This document shows positions 9,550-18,279 of a stretch of 64,000 nt of DNA, piece after piece. Numbering within the stretch: the stretch's first letter is position 1; each line of letters begins with the position of its first letter. A program made the translations under genes and the position numbers. Under the pieces are notes generated by a model that worked only from the letters and a program-made list of their open reading frames with translations, made no database searches and was not told the DNA's origin. This stretch comes from JBBQER01 sp052148155 (GTDB taxonomy: Bacteria > Actinomycetota > Acidimicrobiia > IMCC26256 > PALSA-610). The stretch is from assembly GCA_052148155.1 (NCBI GenBank), contig JBKQIY010000025.1, positions 62,001 through 126,000 on the forward strand, in the 5' to 3' direction.

Positions 9550-9849
9550 CACGCGCGGAACATCGACCCATCCCGAACCGGGATTAACACCCAACCGAGC
9601 CCTCGGACACGATGGCTTCAACCGGCGGAACCGCCCGGGTGAAGCGTCGGCCCGACCGGGCCGTCGACAGCCCCCGTAGGGGTTGCTCCGAGGGTCTGGG
9701 CAAAGGACCGGTGAGCTCCACGATCCACCCGCCCGCATTCCGGGGTGCCGCTCGAGACGTGGCCCGCCGGCTCGGGCGGGATGAGCGTGGGTACCTCGCG
9801 GCGCACCCTTCCTGATCGATCGCCCCGGCTCCTTCGACGTCGCGATCGA
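9550..9849. other. Intergenic region without recognised gene
   Basis: About 300 bases upstream of the PAS-GGDEF gene. Short GC-rich inverted segments are present around 9650-9720, but I could not fit them to a known riboswitch. A 67-codon open frame at 9612-9815 has no ribosome site and looks accidental. Confidence 0.35.
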
Positions 9850-10217
9850 TCACCCGTTCGCGAGGCGCATGCCAAAGTAGGGCGCGCCGAGCTCGCCAAG
9901 CAACGAGATCCCCGCGAGCATGCCGCCGAGCGTCGGTCGTCACCGCACGACGAGGACGTGTCCGAGTGCGCCCAGGCCCGAGCCCGCGACCGCGACTAAC
10001 TTGATCACGAGAGTCATGAGGTACGCGCTCGACTGGTCACCGACGTTGACCGCGTAGAGGTTCCAGATGCCGGTCCCGACGAGCGACGCGAATGCAGGCC
10101 ACGCGATGAGCTGGAAACGACGGGCCGCGGCCCGCGCGGTTTCGATCCCGCCGACCCACACTGTTGTGCCGAGAGGTGTAAGAACAGCCGCATCGTGGCG
10201 ACCTTGATGTGCAGCAC
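9850..10217 (-). pseudogene. Broken CopD-like integral membrane protein
   Basis: Pieces of one membrane protein lie in different frames. The start (GTG at 10217) gives HIKVATMRLFLHLSA; a one-base shift near 10175 continues with VWVGGI and AARRFQLIAWPAFASLVGTG; a second shift near 9940 is needed to reach GGMLAGISLLGELG and the stop at 9850. These segments resemble the transmembrane CopD-like family of actinobacteria in the right order. The stretch between VWVGGI and the AARRF segment also looks shorter than usual. Two frameshifts plus a likely deletion argue for real decay rather than one sequencing error. Confidence 0.65.
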
Positions 10218-10360
10218 ACCTTCAAGCTAGGCCGCGTCGCCTCGCCCGGCTCCGGGCGCGGACTCAGCTCATCACCGCATGGGGCGGCCCGAGCGACGAA
10301 GCCGAGACGAACTCGCGGCGGATCATCGACACCGCGCGGGCCAACGCAGACGGACGGCCC

Positions 10361-11587
10361 GTGAACCCGTACAGGACGTTGCGGTCGGTCGTGAGGTTCG
10401 GCCGCATCGAGACCGATCGCATCGAACGGCGTCTGGCGCGCGCCGCATCGGTCGAGGACCTGCGGCGCATCGCCAAGCGGCACCTGCCCGGTGGCGTGTT
10501 CGACTACATCGACGGCGGTGCCGAAGACGAACGCACCCTTGCCGCGAACCAAGCTGCGTACGCGGCGACGACGTTCCGGCCGCGTGTCCTGCGGGGACTC
10601 CAGACAGTCGGAACCGCGAGCGCGATCCTCGGCCGGCCCGTGGCCTATCCGCTCGTGCTCGCACCGACCGGTTTCACCCGGATCGCGGATCCCGATGGCG
10701 AGCTCGCGGTCGCCCGGGCCGCCGCACGCGCCGGGCTCCCGTACACGTTGTCGACGCTCAGTACGCGCTCGATCGAAGAGGTGCGTACGGTCACCGGTGG
10801 TCGCCTCTGGTTCCAGGTGTACGCCTGGCGCGACCGCGCGCTCGTCAAAGAGATGATCGACCGTGCCGCGGCGGCCGAATATGAGGCGCTCGTCCTCACC
10901 ATCGACACCGCAGTGTTCGGCCGGCGCGAACGCGACGTCCGCCGCGGGTTCTCCCTTCCGCCGACCATCGGGCCCGGCACGATTATCGACGGCGCGTTAC
11001 ATCCGCGCTGGACGTGGTCGTTCGTGCGCAGCGAACCGATCCGGTTCGCGAACGTCATCGGGCGTGACGTCGGCGACGGCGCCTCCCCGGTGACGTTGTC
11101 TGACTACATCAACACCCAGTTCGACCCTGGCCTGTCGTGGGGTGACGTCGACTGGCTGCGCTCGGTGTGGAACGGCGCGATCGTCCTCAAGGGCGTGCAA
11201 ACCGTCGAGGACGCCGTCCTCGCAGCCGACGCCGGGGTGGACGCCATCGCCCTCTCGAACCATGGTGGCCGTCAACTCGACGGCGCGCCTTCGACGTTCT
11301 CGCTCGTCGCCCCGGTTGCCGATGCGATCGGCGGACGAACCGAGATCATCTGCGACGGCGGCGTCCGCCGCGGCAGCGACATCGTCAAGGCAGTCGCCGC
11401 CGGTGCGACCGCCGCGATGGCGGGCCGCGCGTACTTGTACGCGCTCGGCGCGGCCGGCGAACGCGGCGTCGACCGCGTCCTCGAATGGTTCCGCGCCGAC
11501 ATGATCCGGACGATGAGCCTGCTCGGCGTCGGTGCCGTGGCCGACCTCAACCGCGCGCTGCTCAACATCCCGAAGGAAGTTCCGTAA
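10361..11587 (+). CDS. FMN-dependent alpha-hydroxy-acid oxidase/dehydrogenase (408 aa)
   Basis: Member of the glycolate oxidase/L-lactate dehydrogenase family, which oxidises 2-hydroxy acids to 2-oxo acids using FMN. The catalytic His/Arg motif SNHGGRQLD and the phosphate-binding segment DGGVRRGSDI are intact in a TIM barrel of usual length. The N-terminal HLPGGVFDYIDGGAEDE is typical. GTG at 10361 is the likely start; the ribosome site is weak. It stands alone on this strand. The distinctive mycofactocin-type relative MftD was considered but the N-terminus does not match. Confidence 0.92.
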   Translation: MNPYRTLRSVVRFGRIETDRIERRLARAASVEDLRRIAKRHLPGGVFDYIDGGAEDERTLAANQAAYAATTFRPRVLRGLQTVGTASAILGRPVAYPLVLAPTGFTRIADPDGELAVARAAARAGLPYTLSTLSTRSIEEVRTVTGGRLWFQVYAWRDRALVKEMIDRAAAAEYEALVLTIDTAVFGRRERDVRRGFSLPPTIGPGTIIDGALHPRWTWSFVRSEPIRFANVIGRDVGDGASPVTLSDYINTQFDPGLSWGDVDWLRSVWNGAIVLKGVQTVEDAVLAADAGVDAIALSNHGGRQLDGAPSTFSLVAPVADAIGGRTEIICDGGVRRGSDIVKAVAAGATAAMAGRAYLYALGAAGERGVDRVLEWFRADMIRTMSLLGVGAVADLNRALLNIPKEVP

Positions 11588-11790
11588 CCGAGCCGTCGGT
11601 ACGGCCTGCGCGTCGACCTCTCGTAGCGCGTCTGGAATCGGCGCCGAAGCACTGCGGCTGTCGAACTGTCGTGTACGCCCTGCACCATTGGGGCCGAGCA
11701 GCGCGAAGACCTCACCTGGCGCGACAGACCGATCGATCCCCGGCGCACCGCATGAGCGTGGTAGGAGGTGCGCAGACCGACGACTCCGAT

Positions 11791-11850
11791 CGCGCGGTCA
11801 TGTCGCGCTGCAGTTCGCGCGGTCATGTCGCGCTGCAGTTCGCGCGGTCA
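11791..11850. repeat. 25-bp tandem repeat, 2.4 copies
   Basis: A 25-base unit beginning CGCGCGGTCATGTCGCGC occurs at 11791-11815 and again without change at 11816-11840, and its first 10 bases recur at 11841-11850. It lies in the 306-base gap between the convergent FMN oxidase and regulator genes (11588-11893), which otherwise shows no gene. Identity of copies implies a recent slippage or duplication. Confidence 0.85.
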
Positions 11851-11893
11851 AGCGGTCAGCCGGGCACGGCATCGACCGCGGCGTCGACGGCCC

Positions 11894-12223
11894 TCATCGT
11901 GTGCCGTCGGCGCGGGCGATGATGGCCTTCAGGATCGCGACCTCCGACGCGAGGGCCTTGCGTCCGGCCTTCGTCGCGGTCACCCAGGTGCGCGGGCGTT
12001 TGCCGTCAAATGTCTTGTCGATTTTCACGTAACCGGCGTCCTGCAACACCTGCAGGTTGCTGGACAGGTTCCCGTCGGTGATACCCAGCGCGTCGCGCAG
12101 ATAGACGAAGTCGGCGCGGTCGGCCTCGTTCAGCACGGTGAGGATCCCGAGCCGGGCACGCTGATGCACAGTGTTGTCCAGTTCAGCAGTCGGGTGGGGG
12201 GTCGGAACCGCGGGATCGGTCAT
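11894..12223 (-). CDS. Winged-helix transcriptional regulator (109 aa)
   Basis: Small one-domain regulator of the MarR/HTH_34-like winged-helix type: RLGILTVL, then FVYLRDALGITDGNLSSNLQ (recognition region) and a wing with GKRPRTWVTATKAGRKAL. It overlaps the preceding membrane-protein gene by the ATGA tetranucleotide, so the two are translationally coupled. It probably binds the inverted repeat at 12820-12838 in front of the operon. Start ATG at 12223 fixed by this overlap. Confidence 0.88.
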   Translation of the reverse strand: MTDPAVPTPHPTAELDNTVHQRARLGILTVLNEADRADFVYLRDALGITDGNLSSNLQVLQDAGYVKIDKTFDGKRPRTWVTATKAGRKALASEVAILKAIIARADGTR

Positions 12224-12798
12224 CGTGCGTCGACCCGCGGACGCGCGACGAGCCCGACCGCAATGAAGCTGGCGCCGTATACGACCGCGAGGACCGCTCC
12301 CGGACTCGACACGTCGCGTCCCAAGACCACGAGACAGCACGCGCCGAGTGCCGCGGCCAGCGTCGCCAACCGCGCGCTGCGTTCAATCCACGCCAGCACG
12401 AGGTAGCCGATGGCGATCGCAACCGGCGGACCGACCTCGGAAATGGCGACGGAGCCCGCGACGCCGCCACCGAACCCCAACCCGAAACACGCGACGACCA
12501 GACCGGCGCCGAGCAAGAAGTAGCCCCGGCGAGACCGCGACACCCCCTGCACCACGCCCTGGTCACGGGATCGGCGGACGACCAGCACCGTCCCCACCGG
12601 GGCCGCGACCAGCCAATAGAGCGCCGTCCCGGCACCGTCGAACAGGCCGAAGAACGGCGCGCTCGCGGCCAGCAATGTCCCGAAGACCAACAGCGCAAAC
12701 CAATATGTCTGCAACCGTCTCAGGGTCTGACGGCGGAGCACGCGCACCTCGGCGAGCCGACCCGCCGCTTCGTCATCGTCCAGCATCTGCGGCGCCAT
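12220..12798 (-). CDS. Integral membrane protein (192 aa)
   Basis: Four or five hydrophobic segments (for example YWFALLVFGTLLAASAPFF and YFLLGAGLVVACFGLGFGGG) follow a charged cytosolic N-terminus. No enzymatic motif is visible. Start ATG with GGAG about 9 bases upstream. It is the first gene of a two-gene operon with a winged-helix regulator; such pairs are common in actinobacteria, but the role of the membrane partner is unknown. Confidence 0.75.
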   Translation of the reverse strand: MAPQMLDDDEAAGRLAEVRVLRRQTLRRLQTYWFALLVFGTLLAASAPFFGLFDGAGTALYWLVAAPVGTVLVVRRSRDQGVVQGVSRSRRGYFLLGAGLVVACFGLGFGGGVAGSVAISEVGPPVAIAIGYLVLAWIERSARLATLAAALGACCLVVLGRDVSSPGAVLAVVYGASFIAVGLVARPRVDAR

Positions 12799-12819
12799 CG
12801 CCTACTCCAATTCTCGAAC

Positions 12820-12838
12820 TACTTTGAAAATCAAAGTA
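12820..12838. promoter_or_regulatory. Inverted-repeat operator TACTTTGA-AAA-TCAAAGTA
   Basis: Perfect 8-base arms around a 3-base spacer, 21 bases upstream of the membrane-protein ATG and thus in its promoter or leader. The sequence is AT-rich against a GC-rich background. The adjacent winged-helix regulator is the obvious candidate to bind it. Confidence 0.7.
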
Positions 12839-13088
12839 CTCTGAAGTGGCCGACGGGTCAACCCCCGTCGAACGTCGCCGCCAACGTCAGCCCCCAGAAT
12901 CGGTGCAAGATCTGGCGGGCCGTGCGCATCCCCGACCCGCCACCTCGGTGGCCCTGCCTCGAATGGTGGCGTCTTTGCGGTCGACACAGCAACGGACCGT
13001 TGTTACGTTCCGCATTTGACTTCCCGCGGAAACAGGTCCCGACCGTGCTCGGCGGCGTCGGTTCACGCGAGATCGAAAGGTTCCTGAG

Positions 13089-14009
13089 ATGCGCATTGGT
13101 TTACCCGGACTCGGCGCAAGCGTCGATCAGATTGTTCGCCAAGCGGAGCGCGCCGAGGCGGACGGATTCACCAGCCTCTGGTACACCAGTGCAGTCGTCG
13201 GTGATCCACTCGTGGCGATGGCGTTTGCCGGTCGCGCGACGTCGAGGATTGAGCTGGGCACCGCGGTGTTGCAGACCTATGCGTGCCACCCGGCTTTGCA
13301 GGCGAGCAGAGCCGCGGCGGTGGCGGCGGCTGTGGGCGTTCCGGGTCGGTTCACGCTCGGGGTCGGCCCTTCGCATCGGCCTGTCGTCGAAGGCGGCCTC
13401 GGGTTGTCCTACGACAAGGCCGGACGCCACACCGATGAGTATGTCCAGATCCTCGCGTCGCTCCTGCGCGGGGAGGCGGTGAGCTTCACCGGCGAAGAGT
13501 TTCGGGTGAGGGCCGGCCCGATCGCACTCGTCGACGGTGGCGACGTGCCCGTCCTTGTCGCGGCGCTCGGTCCGCGGTTGCTTCGTGTGGCCGGACAGTA
13601 TGCGGCCGGCTCGATTCCATGGATGGCCAACGCTGCCGCGATCAAGCAGCACGTCGCTCCCCGAATTCGCAAAGCCGCTGCCGAGGCAGGCCGGTCCGAG
13701 CCGCGGATCGTGGCCGGGCTTCCAGTCGCCGTGCATGATGACGTCGGCGTGGCACGGTCAGTTGCGGCCGAACAGTTCGCCGGATACGGCACGCTTCCGA
13801 ACTACCAGCGCATCCTCGAGCGAGGGGGCGTGAGCGGGCCGGCCGATGCGGCCATTGTGGGTGGCGAGGCCAGTGTCAAAACCCAGATCGAAGCAATGTT
13901 TGAGGCCGGCGCCACCGACGTATGGGCCGCGCCGTTCGCCGTCGGCGACGACAAGTCGGCGTCGAGAGCTCGGACCCGCGAACTGCTCATGGAGCTGGCG
14001 CGCAACTGA
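13089..14009 (+). CDS. LLM-class (luciferase-like) F420-type oxidoreductase (306 aa)
   Basis: TIM-barrel flavin/F420-dependent oxidoreductase. The family signature appears as ERAEADGFTSLWYTS near the N-terminus, GTAVLQTYACHP in the middle, and RFTLGVGPSHRPVVE. The actinobacterial setting favours coenzyme F420 over FMN, but this is inferred. Start ATG with GAAAGG upstream. It is a single gene on this strand; substrate unknown. Length is normal for the family. Confidence 0.9.
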   Translation: MRIGLPGLGASVDQIVRQAERAEADGFTSLWYTSAVVGDPLVAMAFAGRATSRIELGTAVLQTYACHPALQASRAAAVAAAVGVPGRFTLGVGPSHRPVVEGGLGLSYDKAGRHTDEYVQILASLLRGEAVSFTGEEFRVRAGPIALVDGGDVPVLVAALGPRLLRVAGQYAAGSIPWMANAAAIKQHVAPRIRKAAAEAGRSEPRIVAGLPVAVHDDVGVARSVAAEQFAGYGTLPNYQRILERGGVSGPADAAIVGGEASVKTQIEAMFEAGATDVWAAPFAVGDDKSASRARTRELLMELARN

Positions 14010-14286
14010 ACCGCGCGCCTCGAGCCGCGGTCGCCGGACCTGACCAGGTGTCGACATGGCCGGAATCAGCGTCGTCGCGCGGATCGCGTCGATGACCGCG
14101 TTGACGTTGCGCGGACGCGCTCGATCTTTCATGGTCGCGACCACGACGGGAGCGGCACGACTGCGCACACCGGCATGCGACGCCGCGAGTCGGTAGAGCG
14201 GACGCGATCGGCGCGCCGGCACAACCACGCGCGGCTGCGTCCGGCCGGGCATGGCGCTCGACTCTCGCGACGCACCGATCCGGCGC

Positions 14287-14748
14287 CTAACGCCGGCGGC
14301 GCTTGGCGAAATCGATGATGGCGTGGAACTCGGTGTCTCGCAGCGGCAGGACCGACAGGCGGTTCCCTTTCGCCAGCAGCCGGCAGTCCGCGAGCTCGGG
14401 AAGCGAATGCAACTCGTCGAGTGAGACGAACGGCAGCGCGCGCACGGGTGCGACCGTCACCCAGTCCCAACGGGGATCATCGGGTTTGCTCGCCGGGTCG
14501 TAGTAATGGCTGTCCGGATCAAATTGTGTCGGGTCCGGCTCGGCGGTCTTGACGATCTTGCATATGCCGGCGACGCCGGGCGGTTTTGCGTTCGAGTGGT
14601 AGAAGATCGCCTGCTCGCCCCGCCGCATCTCCCGCATGAAGTTGCGCGCCTGATAGCTGCGGATCCCATCCCAGCCTTCGCGTCCGACACGCACGAGGTC
14701 GTCGTACGAGAACACGTCGGGTTCCGATTTGAGCAGCCACCACGCCAC
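14287..14748 (-). CDS. EVE-domain protein (153 aa)
   Basis: The whole protein is an EVE (PUA-like) domain: MAWWLLKSEPDVFSYDDL, then GIRSYQARNFMREM and the central GEQAIFYHSN. EVE domains bind modified bases in DNA or RNA; the short stand-alone form resembles thymocyte nuclear protein 1. Start ATG at the first residue of the conserved core. It stands alone between intergenic stretches and no restriction or modification gene is adjacent. Confidence 0.95.
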   Translation of the reverse strand: MAWWLLKSEPDVFSYDDLVRVGREGWDGIRSYQARNFMREMRRGEQAIFYHSNAKPPGVAGICKIVKTAEPDPTQFDPDSHYYDPASKPDDPRWDWVTVAPVRALPFVSLDELHSLPELADCRLLAKGNRLSVLPLRDTEFHAIIDFAKRRRR

Positions 14749-15107
14749 GCCTCGACGCTACGCGTCGAGCGTCGAACATCACCACACGATCGTGACGGTC
14801 GGTCCAGAACCCCGACCGAAAGGCGCGCGGGCGCTCGGCCGCGAGCGCCGCTCCGCCGGAGAAGTCGAGTCGCATGACGCGGCCGACCGTCCGGCGCGGC
14901 GGCGACGGCCCGCACGAGTGGACGGACGACGCGACTCGTGCCGTACCACTGACGGCGAACCGCGCGGGGTTCGTGACGTCGAGTCCCGTCTGCGGACGTG
15001 CAGTACGGACCGACAGAAAGAATGGCGCCGCCCGCCAGGCAAGCGATGTACCGCACTTCGTGACAGGGACCGCCACGACCCACGCCACACGAGTTCCTGT
15101 CGTCGCG
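14749..15107. other. Intergenic region without recognised gene
   Basis: About 360 GC-rich bases upstream of the EVE gene and downstream of the dimethylformamidase-like gene. Open frames crossing it are arginine-rich and not protein-like; no RNA gene or palindrome was recognised. Confidence 0.4.
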
Positions 15108-16601
15108 TTAGCCCAAGCGCGTCAGCACGTTCCGGGTGATCTGTTCAATCTGCGGATCTCGGCCTGCCAGTCCGTGAGCCCAGTCGGTCGACCCCGACGT
15201 CAACACTGTCGCGCCCGCCTCGTTCGTGTAGGCACCCAGCACCGCATGGCCGTGACGGATGCGTTGCATCGCCTCGGGATCACGCGTCCCGAACACGCGT
15301 GACGCGATGTACTCCAACTCGCTGGGCTCGCCCGGCTTGGGCGGACGGGGCGCGGTCTCACGCGTGAAGTGCTGCGTCGGGCACGTGCCGAGGATCTCGA
15401 AGGTCGACGGCGTGCCGTCTTCGCCGGTCGGGTACGGCAGCCCGTCGCGGTACGTGAACACGCAGCCGTCGCACTCGTAGCCGACGACGGTCGCGCCGGC
15501 ACCGAGCACGTCGCCGTAGCCGAGCCCGGTGCCTTCGAAGATCCAGTGACCGGCGCGGTGCACGGTGTAGCCGCCGAGGCCGGCGGTCACATTGCGACCG
15601 ATGCGGTGATAGCCCCCGCGGGTGAACGTGACGCCGGTCATGTGGTTCTCGGGACGACCGACAACCACGTCGGACCAGAACGTCGTCACCTCCGGCTCAC
15701 GGTCGGTTTCCATCAGGGGGTCGTTCTTGAAGAAGCCCTTGTACCCGACCATCACGTCGTGATCGTCGCCCTCGATGCGCACCTGCCACAGCGACGTGTT
15801 GCCCGACAAGAACGCCGCGTTGCCGCCCCGCGCGATGAATGCTTCGACCGTGTCGCGCATTCCGCACGACCAGTACTCGTCGTGGCCGACCGACAGATAC
15901 AAACTCGCGTCGTCCAAGACTTCAGGGTGTTCTTCGAGATCGGCGTTCGTGCACACACCGATCTCGAACCCTTCGCGTTCGGCCCACTCGATGAACGGCA
16001 ACTCCCAGTCGGGCCAACCCGCCGACCCGGCATACTCCGACAGATGGTTGAGCTGGACGTAGCCGACGTGCGCGGCGTTCTGTGGATCGGGCGCGCCTGT
16101 CCCGGTCACGCGACGGCCCTTGCCTGGCGGCTTGTAGAGGTAGCCCGCCGACATCGGCCGCTGCATGGCGACGTGGGTGCCACCGGTGTACAGGTTCGGT
16201 CCGCCGAAGTCGTTGTACGCGTACCACGTATTGGTCGCGAGCGCGACCACGATGCGCGCACCAGGAGACGGACGTACGACGAAGAACGCGTAGTCGCGCC
16301 GTGTCTTGTCGCCAACGTCGATCTCCATGACGACCTCGTAATACCCCGACCGCCACGTCGGGTCGACGTCCAGCGTGAGCGTGACCGGCCAGCCGCATCC
16401 CTTCGAGGAAGCGTCCTGCGGCGTCGCGTGCTCGTCGGCCGCGACCGCGTCAGAACTGAACACGACCTCCCGTCGGGCGCCGACCCGTGCCACCTCGACG
16501 CGCACCGGCCTCCGACCGGACGACGACATGTGCAGTCCGACCTGTTCGCCTGGGCCGGCTGATTGCGGCCAGCAGTACCCGGTCACCACCTCGCGCCCCA
16601 T
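15108..16601 (-). CDS. N,N-dimethylformamidase large-subunit-like protein (497 aa)
   Basis: Resembles the C-terminal part of the large (beta) subunit of N,N-dimethylformamidase (DMFA2_C type): LATNTWYAYNDFGGPNLYTG, then LYLSVGHDEYWSCGMRD and FLSGNTSLWQVR. In the characterised enzyme this part carries the metal-binding active site that hydrolyses small amides; the matching Tyr/His/Glu-rich segments are present here. No small subunit gene adjoins it, so the natural substrate may differ. There is no signal peptide; start ATG at 16601. Confidence 0.82.
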   Translation of the reverse strand: MGREVVTGYCWPQSAGPGEQVGLHMSSSGRRPVRVEVARVGARREVVFSSDAVAADEHATPQDASSKGCGWPVTLTLDVDPTWRSGYYEVVMEIDVGDKTRRDYAFFVVRPSPGARIVVALATNTWYAYNDFGGPNLYTGGTHVAMQRPMSAGYLYKPPGKGRRVTGTGAPDPQNAAHVGYVQLNHLSEYAGSAGWPDWELPFIEWAEREGFEIGVCTNADLEEHPEVLDDASLYLSVGHDEYWSCGMRDTVEAFIARGGNAAFLSGNTSLWQVRIEGDDHDVMVGYKGFFKNDPLMETDREPEVTTFWSDVVVGRPENHMTGVTFTRGGYHRIGRNVTAGLGGYTVHRAGHWIFEGTGLGYGDVLGAGATVVGYECDGCVFTYRDGLPYPTGEDGTPSTFEILGTCPTQHFTRETAPRPPKPGEPSELEYIASRVFGTRDPEAMQRIRHGHAVLGAYTNEAGATVLTSGSTDWAHGLAGRDPQIEQITRNVLTRLG

Positions 16602-16858
16602 CGCCCGACCCTACTGAGCCAGATCTCCGAGAACCAACACGTGCGCCGCCACGCTCATGTGGGACCTGCGTCGTACCCTCTGGCGGCCCCTCAATGTTGG
16701 TCTCCCGCGACCACGCGGCGCGAGATGCACGGTCTCGGCGCTCACGATCTCCAACCAGGCGAAATCCCGACGGTTGGAACCGGCGACCGCAGGTGCGATA
16801 AATAATGCATCACGCAGACGGACACAACCGCGAAGCAACCGGAGGATCGGACCTCAGG

Positions 16859-17149
16859 ATGGACACCGAACGCCTCGTGGTACGGCGCAATCTCAGCTTC
16901 GAAGCTCGTCGTGAGTTCATCGCCGCGGCGCGCCTCGCGATGAACTCCACAGATCAGGACGTTGAGCTGGACTGCTCGGCTGTCGACTCCTTCGAGGCCG
17001 TCGACGACCCGGTCATCGGCATGCTGGTCACACTCGCCCGCGCCGCCCAACGACAGGGGACGCGCGTGGCGTTGGTTCGGGCCCCGAGACCGATGCGCAC
17101 ACAGCTCGAGACAGCCGGAGTCGCTCAGATGTTTAGTTGGGAACGGTAG
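16859..17149 (+). CDS. Small STAS-like protein (about 97 aa)
   Basis: A STAS/anti-anti-sigma-like fold is suggested by the beta strand DVELDCSAVDSFEAVDDPVIGML, the helix LVTLARAAQRQG and the final strand VALVRAPRPMRTQLETAGV. Such proteins bind anti-sigma factors or act in partner-switching. The Ser of the SF motif occupies the place of the usual phosphorylated Ser, but this is tentative. An in-frame ATG at 16805 is also possible; the later start is preferred because the first 18 codons are not protein-like. No anti-sigma gene is adjacent. Confidence 0.6.
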   Translation: MDTERLVVRRNLSFEARREFIAAARLAMNSTDQDVELDCSAVDSFEAVDDPVIGMLVTLARAAQRQGTRVALVRAPRPMRTQLETAGVAQMFSWER

Positions 17150-17399
17150 GCGTCTTGTCAGAGGCGCGCCGACGATTTCGGTGCGAACGACACCATCGAG
17201 GGTGCGGAGCCGGTCGAGTCCCGCTGTCAAGCACGATGTTGAGTCTCGGGTCAGTCGCGGGTCGGATGACGTCGATCCAGTCGAGTTGCGAGGTGGCGCC
17301 ACGCGTTTGTATTGCTATGACCTCGCTGCGATTGGCCCGGGTCGACGCGTTGGCAGTCCGTTCCTCCGACGCTCAATGTTCGAGCGGGAAGCACCGTTT

Positions 17400-17888
17400 C
17401 TAGAATGGAGGCACAAACACGAGAACCGAATCCTTATGGGCCGTATGCGGCGGCGGCCACGCCCGAATCTCGTTCACCTGCACGTCGGCGCCGATCGCGA
17501 TGGCATTGCGAACCGTCGATTGTGCCCATTTCAGGTAGACGGTCGGAAGACATCCCTTCTTGCGCGCTCCGCACGTGAACACTGACTTCGGTCCGCCAAA
17601 GACTTTCCAACCACGTGCGACGATGACACTGCTCTGAACAGTGCAGATATAGCCGCGGTCCTCGTGGGCTGCCCGCGCCTTCGCGTATGCAATGCCGCCG
17701 AAGTTGCCGAACTCGTAGTGAACGATGCAATGCGCGACTCTGAAGGCTCGTTCGACGTTCGTGGGACTGTGTCTCGTCGCGACGGGGGCAGGGACTCCGA
17801 CCGCGCCAGCCGTAGCAGACAGACCGACCGCGACGGCAACGGCACCCAGTGCGGCGAGCGCAGTCTTGGCGGCTGTTCGTACGGACAT
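17400..17888 (-). CDS. Secreted protein with four cysteines (162 aa)
   Basis: A clear Sec signal peptide (MSVRTAAKTALAALGAVAVA, cleavage probably after ATAGA) is followed by a soluble domain of about 130 residues with four Cys (in HCIVH, YICTV and FTCGARKKGC), enough for two disulfides. ATG at 17888 is fixed by GGAGG 6 bases upstream. I do not recognise the family; it should be exported and fold outside the membrane. Confidence 0.75.
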   Translation of the reverse strand: MSVRTAAKTALAALGAVAVAVGLSATAGAVGVPAPVATRHSPTNVERAFRVAHCIVHYEFGNFGGIAYAKARAAHEDRGYICTVQSSVIVARGWKVFGGPKSVFTCGARKKGCLPTVYLKWAQSTVRNAIAIGADVQVNEIRAWPPPHTAHKDSVLVFVPPF

Positions 17889-18171
17889 GGCTGCCTCCAA
17901 AGGCTCGCCGCGTCGAGCAGGACACGCCTCGATGGCCAGCGGTCGATGTTTCTCGTCGGATTGTCGGCTCAGCGTGACGGCGAGAGGGCCAGACCATCCG
18001 CGCCAGCCGAAACGAGCTGATCATTACGAGCAGGAACAGGACACTGCGGCTCGGTGGCTGCCAACGATCGCCAGCCGCGAACGTCCACACGGCCGCCGCA
18101 AAGACCACCAATGCGAAGAAGACGCCAGCCACCGCGAGAACGACGGCCAGACATGCGCGGGAGAGCCTCAC
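17434..18171 (-). CDS. Possible two-helix membrane protein, probably frameshifted
   Basis: The frame begins at GTG 18171 with GAGG upstream and encodes two hydrophobic segments (ACLAVVLAVAGVFFALVVF and SVLFLLVMISSF) in its first 60 residues. It then runs on for 450 bases out of frame over the secreted-protein gene (17400-17888), where it is not protein-like. A lost stop or frameshift between about 17900 and 18000 would explain this. The first 80-90 codons may be real; the rest is not. Confidence 0.25.
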   Translation of the reverse strand: MRLSRACLAVVLAVAGVFFALVVFAAAVWTFAAGDRWQPPSRSVLFLLVMISSFRLARMVWPSRRHAEPTIRRETSTAGHRGVSCSTRRAFGGSHVRTNSRQDCARRTGCRCRRGRSVCYGWRGRSPCPRRDETQSHERRTSLQSRALHRSLRVRQLRRHCIREGAGSPRGPRLYLHCSEQCHRRTWLESLWRTEVSVHVRSAQEGMSSDRLPEMGTIDGSQCHRDRRRRAGERDSGVAAAAYGP

Positions 18172-18279
18172 GGCCTCACGCTCCGTGTCTTGGTTGACGA
18201 GGAGTCTCGGTTGTGCGACTGCCTTCGCGTGCGTCGCAATCTCGCCGCGACAACAATCGTTGCGAATGTGTCTTCGGGG

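Noticed and set aside
10361..11587. FMN oxidase as mycofactocin protein MftD
   Set aside because: The N-terminal sequence does not match MftD and no other mycofactocin genes are nearby.
16740..16800. Segment AGGCGAAATCCCGACGG resembling part of the FMN riboswitch core
   Set aside because: Only a short part of the consensus is present, the remaining conserved blocks are missing, and the downstream STAS-like gene is no riboflavin gene.
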